The translations under genes were made by a program, and so were the position numbers. The notes below the pieces were generated by a model. That model was given only the letters and a program-made list of their open reading frames with translations, searched no databases and was not told the DNA's origin. DNA of 46,235 nt from JAAFHN01 sp031421855. Lineage in GTDB: Bacteria; Pseudomonadota; Gammaproteobacteria; Burkholderiales; Burkholderiaceae_C. Positions 7,404 through 15,082 of this stretch are shown here, piece after piece. Location of the stretch: positions 1 to 46,235 of the forward strand of contig JANOPN010000039.1 in assembly GCA_031421855.1 (NCBI GenBank), read 5' to 3'. Each line of letters opens with the position of its first letter. The stretch's first letter is position 1.

Positions 7404-8264
7404 TCAATCATGATCATGGGTTTGCCCCAGATCATCGCCCGGCGTCGCATGCCGCCGCCGCAACACCGTGTCGGTTGACTCATTGTCGTCATGGCCGTGT
7501 CGGTGGTTCAGGTCGTCAGGTACCGAAAACGCTGGAGCCAAAGCTGGCGGGTGGCTGGGTACGGCGTCGGCTGCTTCGTTGGTGTGCGGGTCCGGGTCAA
7601 AACTCGCTCCGGGCGGCAACTCCATGTTGAAGTTGCGCCGCCCCGCGTCGTTGTGTCGAGGCGCATTGACGACATTTGAGCCATAGCCCAAGCCTAAACC
7701 GTAGCCGGGCGGTGCCCGCATGACAGGGTTGGCGCCGATTCCGCGAGGTCTCGCGCCGTGCTCACCGTCATCGTTTGGGTGCCAAGAATCGAGGCGTGGC
7801 AAAAACCGCATCAACTCGCTCAGCGCCAAGTGATATACGCCGCGTTTGAACTCAACGACGGATTCCAGCGGAACCCAATAGTCATTCCAACGCCAAGCAT
7901 CAAATTCGGGGTGGTCGGTGGCGCGCAGGTTCAAATCCCAGTCGTGACCGGTCAGCTGAAGCAAAAACCAGATCTGTTTTTGCCCCTTGTAAAAGCCACG
8001 CGCGTCGCGGCGAATGTAGCGCTCCGGCACCTCGTAGCGCAACCAATCCCGCGTACGGCCAAGCACACGGACAAATTCCGGTTTGAGCCCCAGCTCTTCA
8101 TACAACTCCCGGAACATGGCTTGTTCCGGATTTTCCCCACGGTCGATGCCCCCTTGCGGGAACTGCCATGAGTGTGTGCGAATGCGCTTGCCCCAAAAAA
8201 CCTGGTTTTTCTGGTTGACCACGATGATGCCGACGTTCGGCCTGTAGCCGTCCCGGTCGAGCAT
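7404..8264 (-). CDS. rppH: RNA pyrophosphohydrolase (Nudix) with long disordered tail
   Basis: Converts 5'-triphosphate RNA ends to monophosphate and so starts RNase E-dependent decay. From the ATG at 8264 (MLDRDGYRPNVGIIV, the standard RppH start) it has 286 residues; an upstream TTG at 8270 adds only two. The Nudix box spans 38-60 (GGIDRGENPEQAMFRELYEELGL pattern, with REL.EELG) and QFPQGGI precedes it. The catalytic domain ends near residue 165; the remaining ~120 residues are low complexity, rich in Pro, Gly, Asp and His. E. coli RppH is about 176 residues, so the tail is an extension. The stop codon lies exactly against MITE-like element A. It is divergent from proS. Confidence 0.92.
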   Translation of the reverse strand: MLDRDGYRPNVGIIVVNQKNQVFWGKRIRTHSWQFPQGGIDRGENPEQAMFRELYEELGLKPEFVRVLGRTRDWLRYEVPERYIRRDARGFYKGQKQIWFLLQLTGHDWDLNLRATDHPEFDAWRWNDYWVPLESVVEFKRGVYHLALSELMRFLPRLDSWHPNDDGEHGARPRGIGANPVMRAPPGYGLGLGYGSNVVNAPRHNDAGRRNFNMELPPGASFDPDPHTNEAADAVPSHPPALAPAFSVPDDLNHRHGHDDNESTDTVLRRRHATPGDDLGQTHDHD

Positions 8265-8386
8265 AATCAAACCTCAAATCTTCAAATTGCAACCATTATG
8301 CATTCCCTTGCGAATGCTCACCCCGTTGCGGCAAAGCCTCCACGCGGTGATTTCTTTGGTTTGCGTCAAATCTCGGACAAGCAATC

Positions 8387-10141
8387 GTGAAAGCCACCCA
8401 GTTTTTCATCTCTACCCTCAAAGATGCGCCAGCTGATGCCGAAGTCGCGAGCCACAAGCTCATGATGCGAGCTGGGTTGATCAAGCGCCTGTCGGCGGGT
8501 GTGTACAACTACATGCCCATGGGTTTGCGCGTCATTCGCAAGGTTGAAGCCATTGTTCGACAAGAAATGAACCGCGCCGGTGCGGTTGAGTTGACCATGC
8601 CAGTCGTGCAGCCCGCCGAGCTTTGGCAAGAAACGGGTCGCTTCACCTCCAACGGGCCTGAGTTGTTGCGAATCAAAGATCGCCATGGCCGCGACTTCGT
8701 CATCCAGCCCACGAGCGAAGAGGTTGTGACCGATATTGCGCGCCAAGAGCTGCGCAGCTATAAGCAACTCCCTAAGAATTTCTACCAAATTCAGACCAAG
8801 TTTCGCGACGAGCGGCGGCCAAGGTTTGGTTTGATGCGAGGTCGTGAATTCACCATGAAAGACGCGTACAGCTTTGACCGCTCGGTCGAAGCCGCACACG
8901 CCAGCTACGATGTGATGGCGGACGCGTATCGCCGCATTTTTGATCGATTTGGCCTGCGCTACCGCGCCGTTGCTGCTGACAGCGGGGCCATTGGTGGCGA
9001 CAAAAGCGAAGAGTTTCAAGTCATTGCCGACACGGGCGAAGACGCGATCATTTATTGCCCGAACTCAAGCTACGCTGCCAACATTGAAAAAGCTGAAAGC
9101 CTATCCCCAGGCCCGCGCGGCGAGCCCGCTCAGGCGATGGCTGTTGTGCCAACTCCCGGCAAAAGCACCTGCGAAGATGTCGCCGAGTTGCTGGGCTTGC
9201 CACTGGCCCAAACTGTCAAATCAATCGTTTTGGCCACCGAGAAAAAAGACGATCGCGGCGAAGTCGTCGGCGTCAAAATCTGGCTCTTGTTGCTGCGTGG
9301 CGATCATTCGCTCAACGAAGTCAAGGCCAACAAAGTGCCGGGGCTTCATGTCGGTTTTCGCTTCGCGACCGAGGCCGAGATCGTCGAGCATTTCGGCACG
9401 CCGCCGGGCTACTTGGGTCCGATCAACTGTGTGAAGTCCGTGATCATCGTTGCCGACCGCGAGGTGGCCGCCATGGCTGACTGGGTGTGCGGTGCCAACC
9501 AAGCAGGCCACCACATCACCGGCGTGAATTGGGGACGTGATCTACCAGAGCCGACACGGGTTGCCGACATCCGCAACGTGCTGGCGGGGGATCCGTCACC
9601 CGACGGCATGGGGCCGCTTGCCATCGAGCGCGGCATCGAGATTGGGCATGTGTTCTACCTTGGCACCAAGTACAGCACCGCAATGAAAGCCACGTTTTTA
9701 GATGAAGACGGCAAACCCAAACCCTTTGAGATGGGTTGCTACGGCATTGGCGTGACGCGATTGGCGGCTGCAGCGATTGAGCAAAACCACGACGAAAAAG
9801 GCATCATTTGGCCCGAGGCGCTCGCACCGTTCACGGTTGTCGTGTGCCCCGTTAACGCCGAGCGCAGCCCTGAAGTCAAAGAAGCCTCGCTGAGAATCTA
9901 TGCCGAGCTACTCGCCGCTGGCGCAGATGTCATTTTGGACGACCGCAACGAGCGCCCCGGCGCAATGTTTGCTGACTGGGAGCTCATTGGCGTGCCGCAC
10001 CGAATCACTGTCGGAGATCGTGGGCTCAAGGAAGGCGTTGTCGAGGTGCAGCATCGCCGGGAGACTCAAGCGCGCAAAGTGCCGCTTGATGCAGTGGTAG
10101 CCGAGGTGCGCGCCGCGCTCACGCTCGCGCTGGGTGCTTGA
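8387..10141 (+). CDS. proS: Prolyl-tRNA synthetase
   Basis: Class II synthetase charging tRNA-Pro, 584 residues from a GTG. It is the bacterial ProS type: catalytic motif 2 region (FRDERRPRFGLMRGREFTMKDAYSF, near 140-164), a YbaK-like editing insertion at roughly 230-390 that clears mischarged Ala-tRNA, motif 3 (GCYGIGVTRL near 450), and a C-terminal anticodon-binding domain (VCPVN.., DDR.ERPG). The divergent rppH start lies about 120 bp upstream, so promoters for both should sit in 8265-8386; no strong consensus is visible there. The lytic transglycosylase gene starts 10 bases after its stop, or overlaps it if a GTG at 10134 is used. Confidence 0.98.
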   Translation: MKATQFFISTLKDAPADAEVASHKLMMRAGLIKRLSAGVYNYMPMGLRVIRKVEAIVRQEMNRAGAVELTMPVVQPAELWQETGRFTSNGPELLRIKDRHGRDFVIQPTSEEVVTDIARQELRSYKQLPKNFYQIQTKFRDERRPRFGLMRGREFTMKDAYSFDRSVEAAHASYDVMADAYRRIFDRFGLRYRAVAADSGAIGGDKSEEFQVIADTGEDAIIYCPNSSYAANIEKAESLSPGPRGEPAQAMAVVPTPGKSTCEDVAELLGLPLAQTVKSIVLATEKKDDRGEVVGVKIWLLLLRGDHSLNEVKANKVPGLHVGFRFATEAEIVEHFGTPPGYLGPINCVKSVIIVADREVAAMADWVCGANQAGHHITGVNWGRDLPEPTRVADIRNVLAGDPSPDGMGPLAIERGIEIGHVFYLGTKYSTAMKATFLDEDGKPKPFEMGCYGIGVTRLAAAAIEQNHDEKGIIWPEALAPFTVVVCPVNAERSPEVKEASLRIYAELLAAGADVILDDRNERPGAMFADWELIGVPHRITVGDRGLKEGVVEVQHRRETQARKVPLDAVVAEVRAALTLALGA

Positions 10142-10151
10142 AAGGTCATCG

Positions 10152-10778
10152 ATGGACGAAAAAGGGCGATTTAGAAGAAAAATAGCCCTTTGGTCACCGA
10201 TTTCATTGGGTTTGTTGCTATCAATACCAGATCACGCGCAGGCCGGTAGCCAGCTTGAAGAGCCGATGATCGACTCGGTTCGCAGCGCCTTGTCGAGTGC
10301 TGTTGCCAATACCGCCCCACCCGTGCCGGAGTTCACCGACAGCGACAAGCGAATCGCGTACTTGCGGTGGTTGGGCGCCGTGAGCCCCAAACTGGCGCGC
10401 AGAAAAAGCGAGTTACAAGAGCGCAAAGAATTTTTGCAAACAGTTTGGTACGAATCCAAGCGCGCGGGCTTGGACGTGACAACCGTTTTGGGGCTCATCG
10501 AGGTCGAGAGTGCGTTTCGCAAGTTTGCGATTTCTCGCGTCGGGGCCCGTGGCTACATGCAAGTCATGCCGTTTTGGACCAAAGTCATCGGTGACGGCGA
10601 CGTGAGCCGACTCTTTCACATGCAAACCAATTTGCGTTTTGGCTGCGTCATCTTGCGCCACTACCTCGACCGAGAAAAGGGCGACGAATTCATGGCCCTG
10701 GGCCGCTACAACGGCAGCCGTGGCAAGCCGGAGTATCCCAACGCAGTGTTTGCCGCGAGGAAGAAGTGGGTGGTTTAA
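10152..10778 (+). CDS. Small lytic transglycosylase, SLT domain
   Basis: Predicted periplasmic enzyme that cleaves peptidoglycan glycosidic bonds, 208 residues. An N-terminal signal peptide (basic RRK at 8-10, hydrophobic core to about 25, DHAQA near 27-31) precedes the SLT domain: GLIEVESAF with probable catalytic Glu119, then SRVGARGYMQVMPFW (129-142; the usual GLMQ is GYMQ here), then LGRYNGSRGKPEYPNAV. The hydrophobic core of the signal peptide is encoded by dispersed repeat copy 2. The start is taken as ATG 10152; an in-frame GTG at 10134 overlaps proS. The pairing with proS is familiar in Burkholderiales. A convergent hairpin separates it from grxD. Confidence 0.9.
   Translation: MDEKGRFRRKIALWSPISLGLLLSIPDHAQAGSQLEEPMIDSVRSALSSAVANTAPPVPEFTDSDKRIAYLRWLGAVSPKLARRKSELQERKEFLQTVWYESKRAGLDVTTVLGLIEVESAFRKFAISRVGARGYMQVMPFWTKVIGDGDVSRLFHMQTNLRFGCVILRHYLDREKGDEFMALGRYNGSRGKPEYPNAVFAARKKWVV
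10190..10221 (-). repeat. Dispersed 32-bp repeat, copy 2 (inside transglycosylase signal peptide)
   Basis: Plus strand reads TTGGTCACCGATTTCATTGG then GTTTGTTGCTAT, the reverse complement of copy 8 type. It is in frame with the lytic transglycosylase and encodes most of residues 13-24 (LWSPISLGLLLS). The outer flank AAATAGCCC also matches the extended consensus. Confidence 0.9.
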
Positions 10779-10781
10779 CAA

Positions 10782-10804
10782 GTCTCGCCAAGGACTGGCG
10801 AGAC
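10782..10804. terminator. Convergent hairpin between lytic transglycosylase and grxD
   Basis: Perfect 9-bp stem GTCTCGCCA / TGGCGAGAC with a 5-base loop (AGGAC). There is no T-tract on the plus strand and only a weak one on the minus strand. It sits in the 37-bp gap between two converging genes, so a bidirectional terminator is likely. Confidence 0.55.
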
Positions 10805-10815
10805 GTGGGTGACGA

Positions 10816-11142
10816 TCAGTTTGCGGCAGTACCCAAAACCTGTTGCAGCTCGCCGCTTTCAAACATCTCCATCATGATGTCAGAGCCGCCGACAAACTCG
10901 CCTTTGACGTAGAGCTGTGGAATCGTTGGCCAGTTGCTGTATTCCTTGATGCCTTGGCGAATTTCGGCGTCGTCTAAAACGTTGACGGTTTTGATGGTTT
11001 TGGGGTCCACGCCAGAGGCTTTCATGATTTGAATGGCGCGGCCCGAGAAGCCGCACATCGGAAAGCTTGCGCTGCCTTTCATGAAAAGTACATAGTCGTT
11101 GTTCTTGACCAAATCATCGATGCGTTGTTGGGTGTCGCTCAT
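10816..11142 (-). CDS. grxD: Monothiol glutaredoxin Grx4 type
   Basis: 108 residues. It has the CGFS active site at 30-33 (FPMCGFSGRA), the mark of monothiol glutaredoxins that carry and deliver [2Fe-2S] clusters, and then the conserved WPTIPQLYVKGEFVGGSDI block that binds glutathione. The start is ATG 11142 with a clear AGGAG ribosome binding site. The reading frame stays open further upstream but without family similarity. It is the last gene of the minus-strand hemA-prfA-prmC-grxD run, 35 bases after the prmC stop. Confidence 0.96.
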   Translation of the reverse strand: MSDTQQRIDDLVKNNDYVLFMKGSASFPMCGFSGRAIQIMKASGVDPKTIKTVNVLDDAEIRQGIKEYSNWPTIPQLYVKGEFVGGSDIMMEMFESGELQQVLGTAAN

Positions 11143-11177
11143 GCTGAAACTCCTGTGAATGGGGGTGATTATCGGTG

Positions 11178-12029
11178 TTACCGGGTGAATTTGCCGCCAG
11201 AGCATCGCTCGATGCCTGCGAGGTCGAGTCGGCTTTGAACATGGTTGAAGCCTGCCGCGTCAAGCAGGGTGCGAACAGCCGCGCTTTGGTTGTGCCCATG
11301 TTCAAGCAGCAGCCAACCGCTGGGTTTCAGGTGTTGGGGGGCTTCGGCGATGATGATTTTCAAGTCGCGCAGGCCGTCGATGCCGCTGGTCAGCGCGTTT
11401 AGTGGCTCGTGACGCAGGTCTGTCAAGTGGGTGTCGTCTGCGGCAATGTAGGGTGGATTTGATGCGATCACGTCATATCGACGCTCGGGCGATTCGTTTA
11501 AAGCTTGAAGCCAAGACCCAGATAAAAACGACACGGTTAAGCCGAGTCTTTGGGCGTTATTTTTCGCTACTTCAAGCGCAGCCTCGCTTGCGTCGGTTGC
11601 GGTCACGCGAGCCCGAGCCCCAAGTGTGTGGGCCAAGGCCAAAGCAATGGCCCCGCTGCCTGTGCCGAGGTCCAGCATGTCAAGGACTGTTGCGTCGCCA
11701 CGGTCGTGGGTGCATTCCAGCGCCCATTCGACCAAAGCCTCGGTGTCATCGCGGGGGTCGAGCACTCGCTTGTCAACGAACAGGTCAAGTCCAAAAAACG
11801 CTTTTTTGCCGACCAGGTACGCAATCGGCACGGCATCGAGCCGCTGCGCAATCAAGTCATCAAAGTGGGCCAGCATTTGCTTGTCAGGCCATTCGTCGCG
11901 GTCATTCGCCAGCAGCCAAGCGCGGTCGTTTGCGTCGCGGCCGAGAGCGAACAAGGCCAGCACTTGCACATCACGCCGGTTCACGCCCCGCGTTTGCGCG
12001 AGAAGCATTGATGCCGCTACTGAGTTCAT
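11178..12029 (-). CDS. prmC: Release factor glutamine methyltransferase
   Basis: SAM-dependent enzyme that N5-methylates the glutamine of the GGQ motif in RF1 and RF2; its substrate gene prfA is immediately upstream. 283 residues. The SAM motif GTGSG is at 122-126 and the catalytic NPPY at 191-194. The region that usually reads L(I)PRPDTE is LDPRDDTE here (90-97), with Asp for Pro, an uncommon variant whose effect I cannot judge. The ATG at 12029 overlaps the prfA TGA by 4 bp (ATGA), indicating coupled translation. Confidence 0.95.
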   Translation of the reverse strand: MNSVAASMLLAQTRGVNRRDVQVLALFALGRDANDRAWLLANDRDEWPDKQMLAHFDDLIAQRLDAVPIAYLVGKKAFFGLDLFVDKRVLDPRDDTEALVEWALECTHDRGDATVLDMLDLGTGSGAIALALAHTLGARARVTATDASEAALEVAKNNAQRLGLTVSFLSGSWLQALNESPERRYDVIASNPPYIAADDTHLTDLRHEPLNALTSGIDGLRDLKIIIAEAPQHLKPSGWLLLEHGHNQSAAVRTLLDAAGFNHVQSRLDLAGIERCSGGKFTR

Positions 12030-13138
12030 GCGCCCTCGAGCTCCGCCAAGGCTTCGGCCTCGCGTGCGTCGAGCAGGGCCTGAATCACGTCGCCCATGTC
12101 TCCTTCCATCACCATGCCGAGTTTGTACAAGGTTAAGTTGATTCGGTGATCGGTGAGCCGACCTTGAGGGAAGTTGTAGGTTCGGATGCGGTCTGATCGA
12201 TCGCCGCTGCCAATCAAGCCTTTTCGCGTGGCGGCTTCCTTGGCGGCGCTTTCAGAACGGTCTTTCTCGTGGATTCTGGCCGTCAGCACTTTGAGGGCTG
12301 ACGCTTTATTGCTGTGTTGGCTTCGCCCGTCTTGGCACTCAGCCACGATCCCAGTGGGCAGGTGCGTGATGCGAACCGCCGAGTCGGTTTTGTTGATGTG
12401 TTGTCCACCGGCGCCACTTGCCCGGTAGGTGTCGATTCGCAAATCGGCTGGGTTGATGAGAATGGCCTGGGCCTCGTCAGGCTCGGGCAGCACGGCCACC
12501 GTGCATGCACTGGTGTGGATGCGGCCTTGCGACTCGGTGATGGGCACGCGCTGCACCCGGTGGCCGCCTGACTCAAACCGCAGCTGGCCGTAAACGCCCG
12601 GCCCCAATTCGCCATTGGCGCGGCGCGCGGGTGCGCCGTCAACACGCAGCACCACTTCTTTGTATCCGCCAACTTCCGAGGCCGATTCGCTCAGCACCTC
12701 GACCCGCCAGCCCACCGCAGCAGCGTAGCGCGTGTACATGCGACACAAATCTCCGGCAAATAGGGCGGATTCGTCGCCGCCTGTGCCGGCGCGAATCTCA
12801 ACAAAAGCTGCGCGTTGATCGTCGGGGTCTTTGGGGATGAGCAGCCGCTCAATGTCATGCACCAAGGCGACGAGATCGACTTCGCATGCGTTGACTTCTT
12901 CTTCGGCCATTTCTGCCATGTCGGGGTCAGACAGCAAGTCGCGTGCTTGCCCGCGATCGGCTTCGCGCTGCTGGTGGCGCGCATAACGCTGACCGATTGG
13001 CGTGAGTTCAGCCAATTCGATGCTCAAGCGCCGATACGCCTTGGCATCGGCTTGAATGTCGGGTTGAGCGAGCAAATGCGACAGCTCATGCAGGCGCAGA
13101 GCGGTTTTTTCGAGCTGGTCGCGCAAATAGGGTTTCAT
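12026..13138 (-). CDS. prfA: Peptide chain release factor 1
   Basis: Reads UAA and UAG and triggers peptide release. From ATG 13138 (MKPYLRDQLEK) it has 370 residues; the frame is open to 13195 but those residues resemble a hydrophobic peptide not found in RF1. The tripeptide anticodon region reads PIT (199-201) in HRVQRVPITESQGRIHTS, where PAT or PVT is more common. The GGQ loop is at 244-246 (SGAGGQHINKTDSAVR). It lies between hemA (80 bp upstream) and prmC (4-bp overlap), the classic hemA-prfA-prmC order. Confidence 0.98.
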   Translation of the reverse strand: MKPYLRDQLEKTALRLHELSHLLAQPDIQADAKAYRRLSIELAELTPIGQRYARHQQREADRGQARDLLSDPDMAEMAEEEVNACEVDLVALVHDIERLLIPKDPDDQRAAFVEIRAGTGGDESALFAGDLCRMYTRYAAAVGWRVEVLSESASEVGGYKEVVLRVDGAPARRANGELGPGVYGQLRFESGGHRVQRVPITESQGRIHTSACTVAVLPEPDEAQAILINPADLRIDTYRASGAGGQHINKTDSAVRITHLPTGIVAECQDGRSQHSNKASALKVLTARIHEKDRSESAAKEAATRKGLIGSGDRSDRIRTYNFPQGRLTDHRINLTLYKLGMVMEGDMGDVIQALLDAREAEALAELEGA

Positions 13139-13218
13139 CAGGGCAGGCAATATCAAAAAAACGAGGAGGCACAGCTGAGTCAAGCCGCTCAGCAAAGGGA
13201 GTGAGTTGGCCCGCGTCG

Positions 13219-14562
13219 CTAGTGGCGCAGGACCACGCGCTCAATGGCTTGCGCTGCCCGCTCGCGCTCCAGCGCGTCGCTCGCGTTGAGCTGGCTGTAG
13301 CTGCCGTGCAAGGCTTTTTGCATCAAGCGCCGACTGAGGGACTCCATGACGGCATTGACATCTTCGCCCTTGGCCAACGCTTTGCGAGCGTGGGCAAGTT
13401 CTGCCTCACGCCAAGTTTCGGCTTGCGCGTTGATGCGTTGAATCAAGGGCACCGACTCGCGCTGTGCCACCCAGTGCATGAATTGAGCCACGCCCACGTC
13501 GACGATGACTTCGGCTTGCGCGACCGCAGCCGTTCGCGAGGCGCGCCCTTGCTGCACCATGATCGCCAAGTCATCCACCGTGTACAAATAGACATCACTT
13601 AACGCCTTGACCTCGGGCTCGATGTCGCGTGGCACCGCCAAATCGACCATGAACATGGGTTTGCGCCGCCGCGCTTTGAGCGCGCGCTCGACGGCGCCCA
13701 AGCCAATGATCGGCAGTGTGCTGGCGGTGCAGCTCACCACGATGTCAAATTCATGTAGCCGCGATGGCAGCTCTGCCAGTGCAATCGCCGACGCGAAGTC
13801 AGACTGGCTTGCCCCGCTGTCGCGCTGGCGCAACGCGTTGAGCCGCGCAGCCAAGGCTTGGCTGCGCGCGACTGAGCGGTTGGCAATGACGATGCGGTTG
13901 GGCGAAGTGGCCGCAAAGTGAGTCGCGGCCAGCTCAATCATTTCGCCCGCACCCACAAAAAGCATCTTGGTGTGCGCCAAGTCTTCAAAAAGCTGTGAGG
14001 CCAAGCGCACGGCTGCCGCTGGCATGCTGATGGATGCGCTGCCAATCTCGGTTTGGCTGCGAACGTCTTTTGCAACGGCAAAGCTGCGTTGAAACAACTG
14101 GTTGAGCGTGGCACCAAGCGCGCCTGCATCGTCAGCGGCACGCACCGCCTCTTTGAACTGGCCCAAAATTTGAGTTTCGCCCAACACCATGCTGTCTAAA
14201 CCACTGGCCACCCGAAACACATGGCGCGCGGCATCTTGGTTTTGGCGAACATAAGCGTGGCGGCTCAATGCATCAGGGCTCACGCCGCCTTGCGCGGCCA
14301 GCCAATGCAATGACATTCGCTCACACTGCGACGCCGTGGCGGTGGAGCCTGCGCTCGAATCCACGGCGCAATAGACCTCGGTGCGGTTGCAGGTTGACAA
14401 AATGGCGGCTTGAATGCTGTCGTGCGCAACTTGCGTCCCCTGCACCACGCTGCGCTTGAAGGCATCCAGCGCAGGCGCCAGTTGCTCCAGGCTCAGCGCG
14501 AAGCGGCCACGCAAATCGAGTGGCGCAGTGGTGTGGTTGAGGCCCAAGGCCCAGACAGTCAT
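13219..14562 (-). CDS. hemA: Glutamyl-tRNA reductase
   Basis: NADPH-dependent reduction of Glu-tRNA to glutamate-1-semialdehyde, the first committed step of heme synthesis by the C5 pathway. 447 residues. The catalytic Cys58 is in AILSTCNRTEVY; GLNHTTAPLDLRGR is at 7-20, and LDSMVLGETQILGQ and FVGAGEMIELAATH (NADPH-binding fold) follow, with a C-terminal dimerization helix. The ATG at 14562 lies only 8 bases from a minus-strand TATAAT (14571-14576), so the mRNA may have little or no leader. It heads the prfA-prmC-grxD run. Confidence 0.97.
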   Translation of the reverse strand: MTVWALGLNHTTAPLDLRGRFALSLEQLAPALDAFKRSVVQGTQVAHDSIQAAILSTCNRTEVYCAVDSSAGSTATASQCERMSLHWLAAQGGVSPDALSRHAYVRQNQDAARHVFRVASGLDSMVLGETQILGQFKEAVRAADDAGALGATLNQLFQRSFAVAKDVRSQTEIGSASISMPAAAVRLASQLFEDLAHTKMLFVGAGEMIELAATHFAATSPNRIVIANRSVARSQALAARLNALRQRDSGASQSDFASAIALAELPSRLHEFDIVVSCTASTLPIIGLGAVERALKARRRKPMFMVDLAVPRDIEPEVKALSDVYLYTVDDLAIMVQQGRASRTAAVAQAEVIVDVGVAQFMHWVAQRESVPLIQRINAQAETWREAELAHARKALAKGEDVNAVMESLSRRLMQKALHGSYSQLNASDALERERAAQAIERVVLRH

Positions 14563-14570
14563 AGGCGTTG

Positions 14571-14599
14571 ATTATAAATTTGTCGCCTGAGGCTGTTCG
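14571..14599 (-). promoter_or_regulatory. Candidate hemA promoter, near-leaderless
   Basis: Minus-strand TATAAT at 14571-14576 with CGAACA (14594-14599) at 17-bp spacing as a partial -35. Transcription would start about 7 bases downstream, within a few bases of the hemA ATG (14560-14562). Confidence 0.5.
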
Positions 14600-14666
14600 C
14601 ACCCCGTTCGAGCAGCCACGCGCGGTACGATGGATTGATCGCAGTCATTGCAGCCGGGTTTTATCA

Positions 14667-14945
14667 ATGGGTTTTGTCGCTTTCATCAATCATGCCGCCA
14701 ACTTTCTCTACCCTGCACTGGGTCTGAGCATCGCCGTGAGCCTGTTTTCGATGATTTTTAAGCAAAATAGGCCATTGGTCACCGGATTCATTGGGTTTGT
14801 TGCTATCAATTTTGCCGTCTGTGCAGTGACACTCATCGTGGGTTTGATCGTGTTTGAGCGCGATGGCAAGATGGCGACCTACGGTGCAATGGTCGCAGCC
14901 AGTGCGACCTGCGCATGGGTCTTGCGCGGGCTTTGGCGGCGCTGA
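14667..14945 (+). CDS. Small hypothetical membrane protein
   Basis: 92 residues from ATG 14667; the frame is open further upstream from a TTG at 14568 but without a ribosome binding site. Three hydrophobic stretches are visible, at about 13-30 (ANFLYPALGLSIAVSLF), 37-60 (LVTGFIGFVAINFAVCAVTLIVGLI pattern) and 70-86. I recognise no family. The second membrane segment is partly encoded by dispersed repeat copy 3 (residues 37-48). It is divergent from hemA and lies upstream of the heme-uptake locus. A real gene is likely from its hydrophobic pattern and absence of competing frames, but its function is unknown. Confidence 0.6.
   Translation: MGFVAFINHAANFLYPALGLSIAVSLFSMIFKQNRPLVTGFIGFVAINFAVCAVTLIVGLIVFERDGKMATYGAMVAASATCAWVLRGLWRR
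14775..14806 (-). repeat. Dispersed 32-bp repeat, copy 3 (inside small membrane protein)
   Basis: Plus strand reads TTGGTCACCGGATTCATTGG then GTTTGTTGCTAT, close to the apparent consensus, flanked by AAAATAGGCCA on the left. Read in frame it encodes LVTGFIGFVAI plus Asn. The frame differs from that used in copy 2. Confidence 0.92.
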
Positions 14946-14979
14946 TCAGGTCGCTTGAATTGCGCACAGATTCAAGTCA

Positions 14980-14998
14980 AATGAGAATTATTCGCATA
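14980..14998. promoter_or_regulatory. Putative Fur box and overlapping promoter of the heme locus
   Basis: AATGAGAATTATTCGCATA is a near match to the 19-bp Fur operator AATGATAATNATTATCATT. A TATACT (-10 like) overlaps its right end at 14997-15002. It lies 85 bp upstream of the TonB receptor ATG. This placement predicts iron repression of the whole hmu locus. Confidence 0.7.
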
Positions 14999-15082
14999 TA
15001 CTGGAGGTTCTGAGCCAGCAAAAAATCGCCCAAGCGCGATCCAACGCCAGCATTTGATTCAAATGACTGGAGTGGTTGCCTC

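Noticed and set aside
8301..8318. Small GCATTC/GAATGC inverted repeat upstream of proS
   Set aside because: Six-base arms with a six-base loop are expected by chance in this amount of sequence; there is no T-tract or promoter context.
12186..12571. Plus-strand open frames inside prfA
   Set aside because: They overlap a fully conserved prfA and have no domain or ribosome binding site; shadows of high-GC coding DNA.
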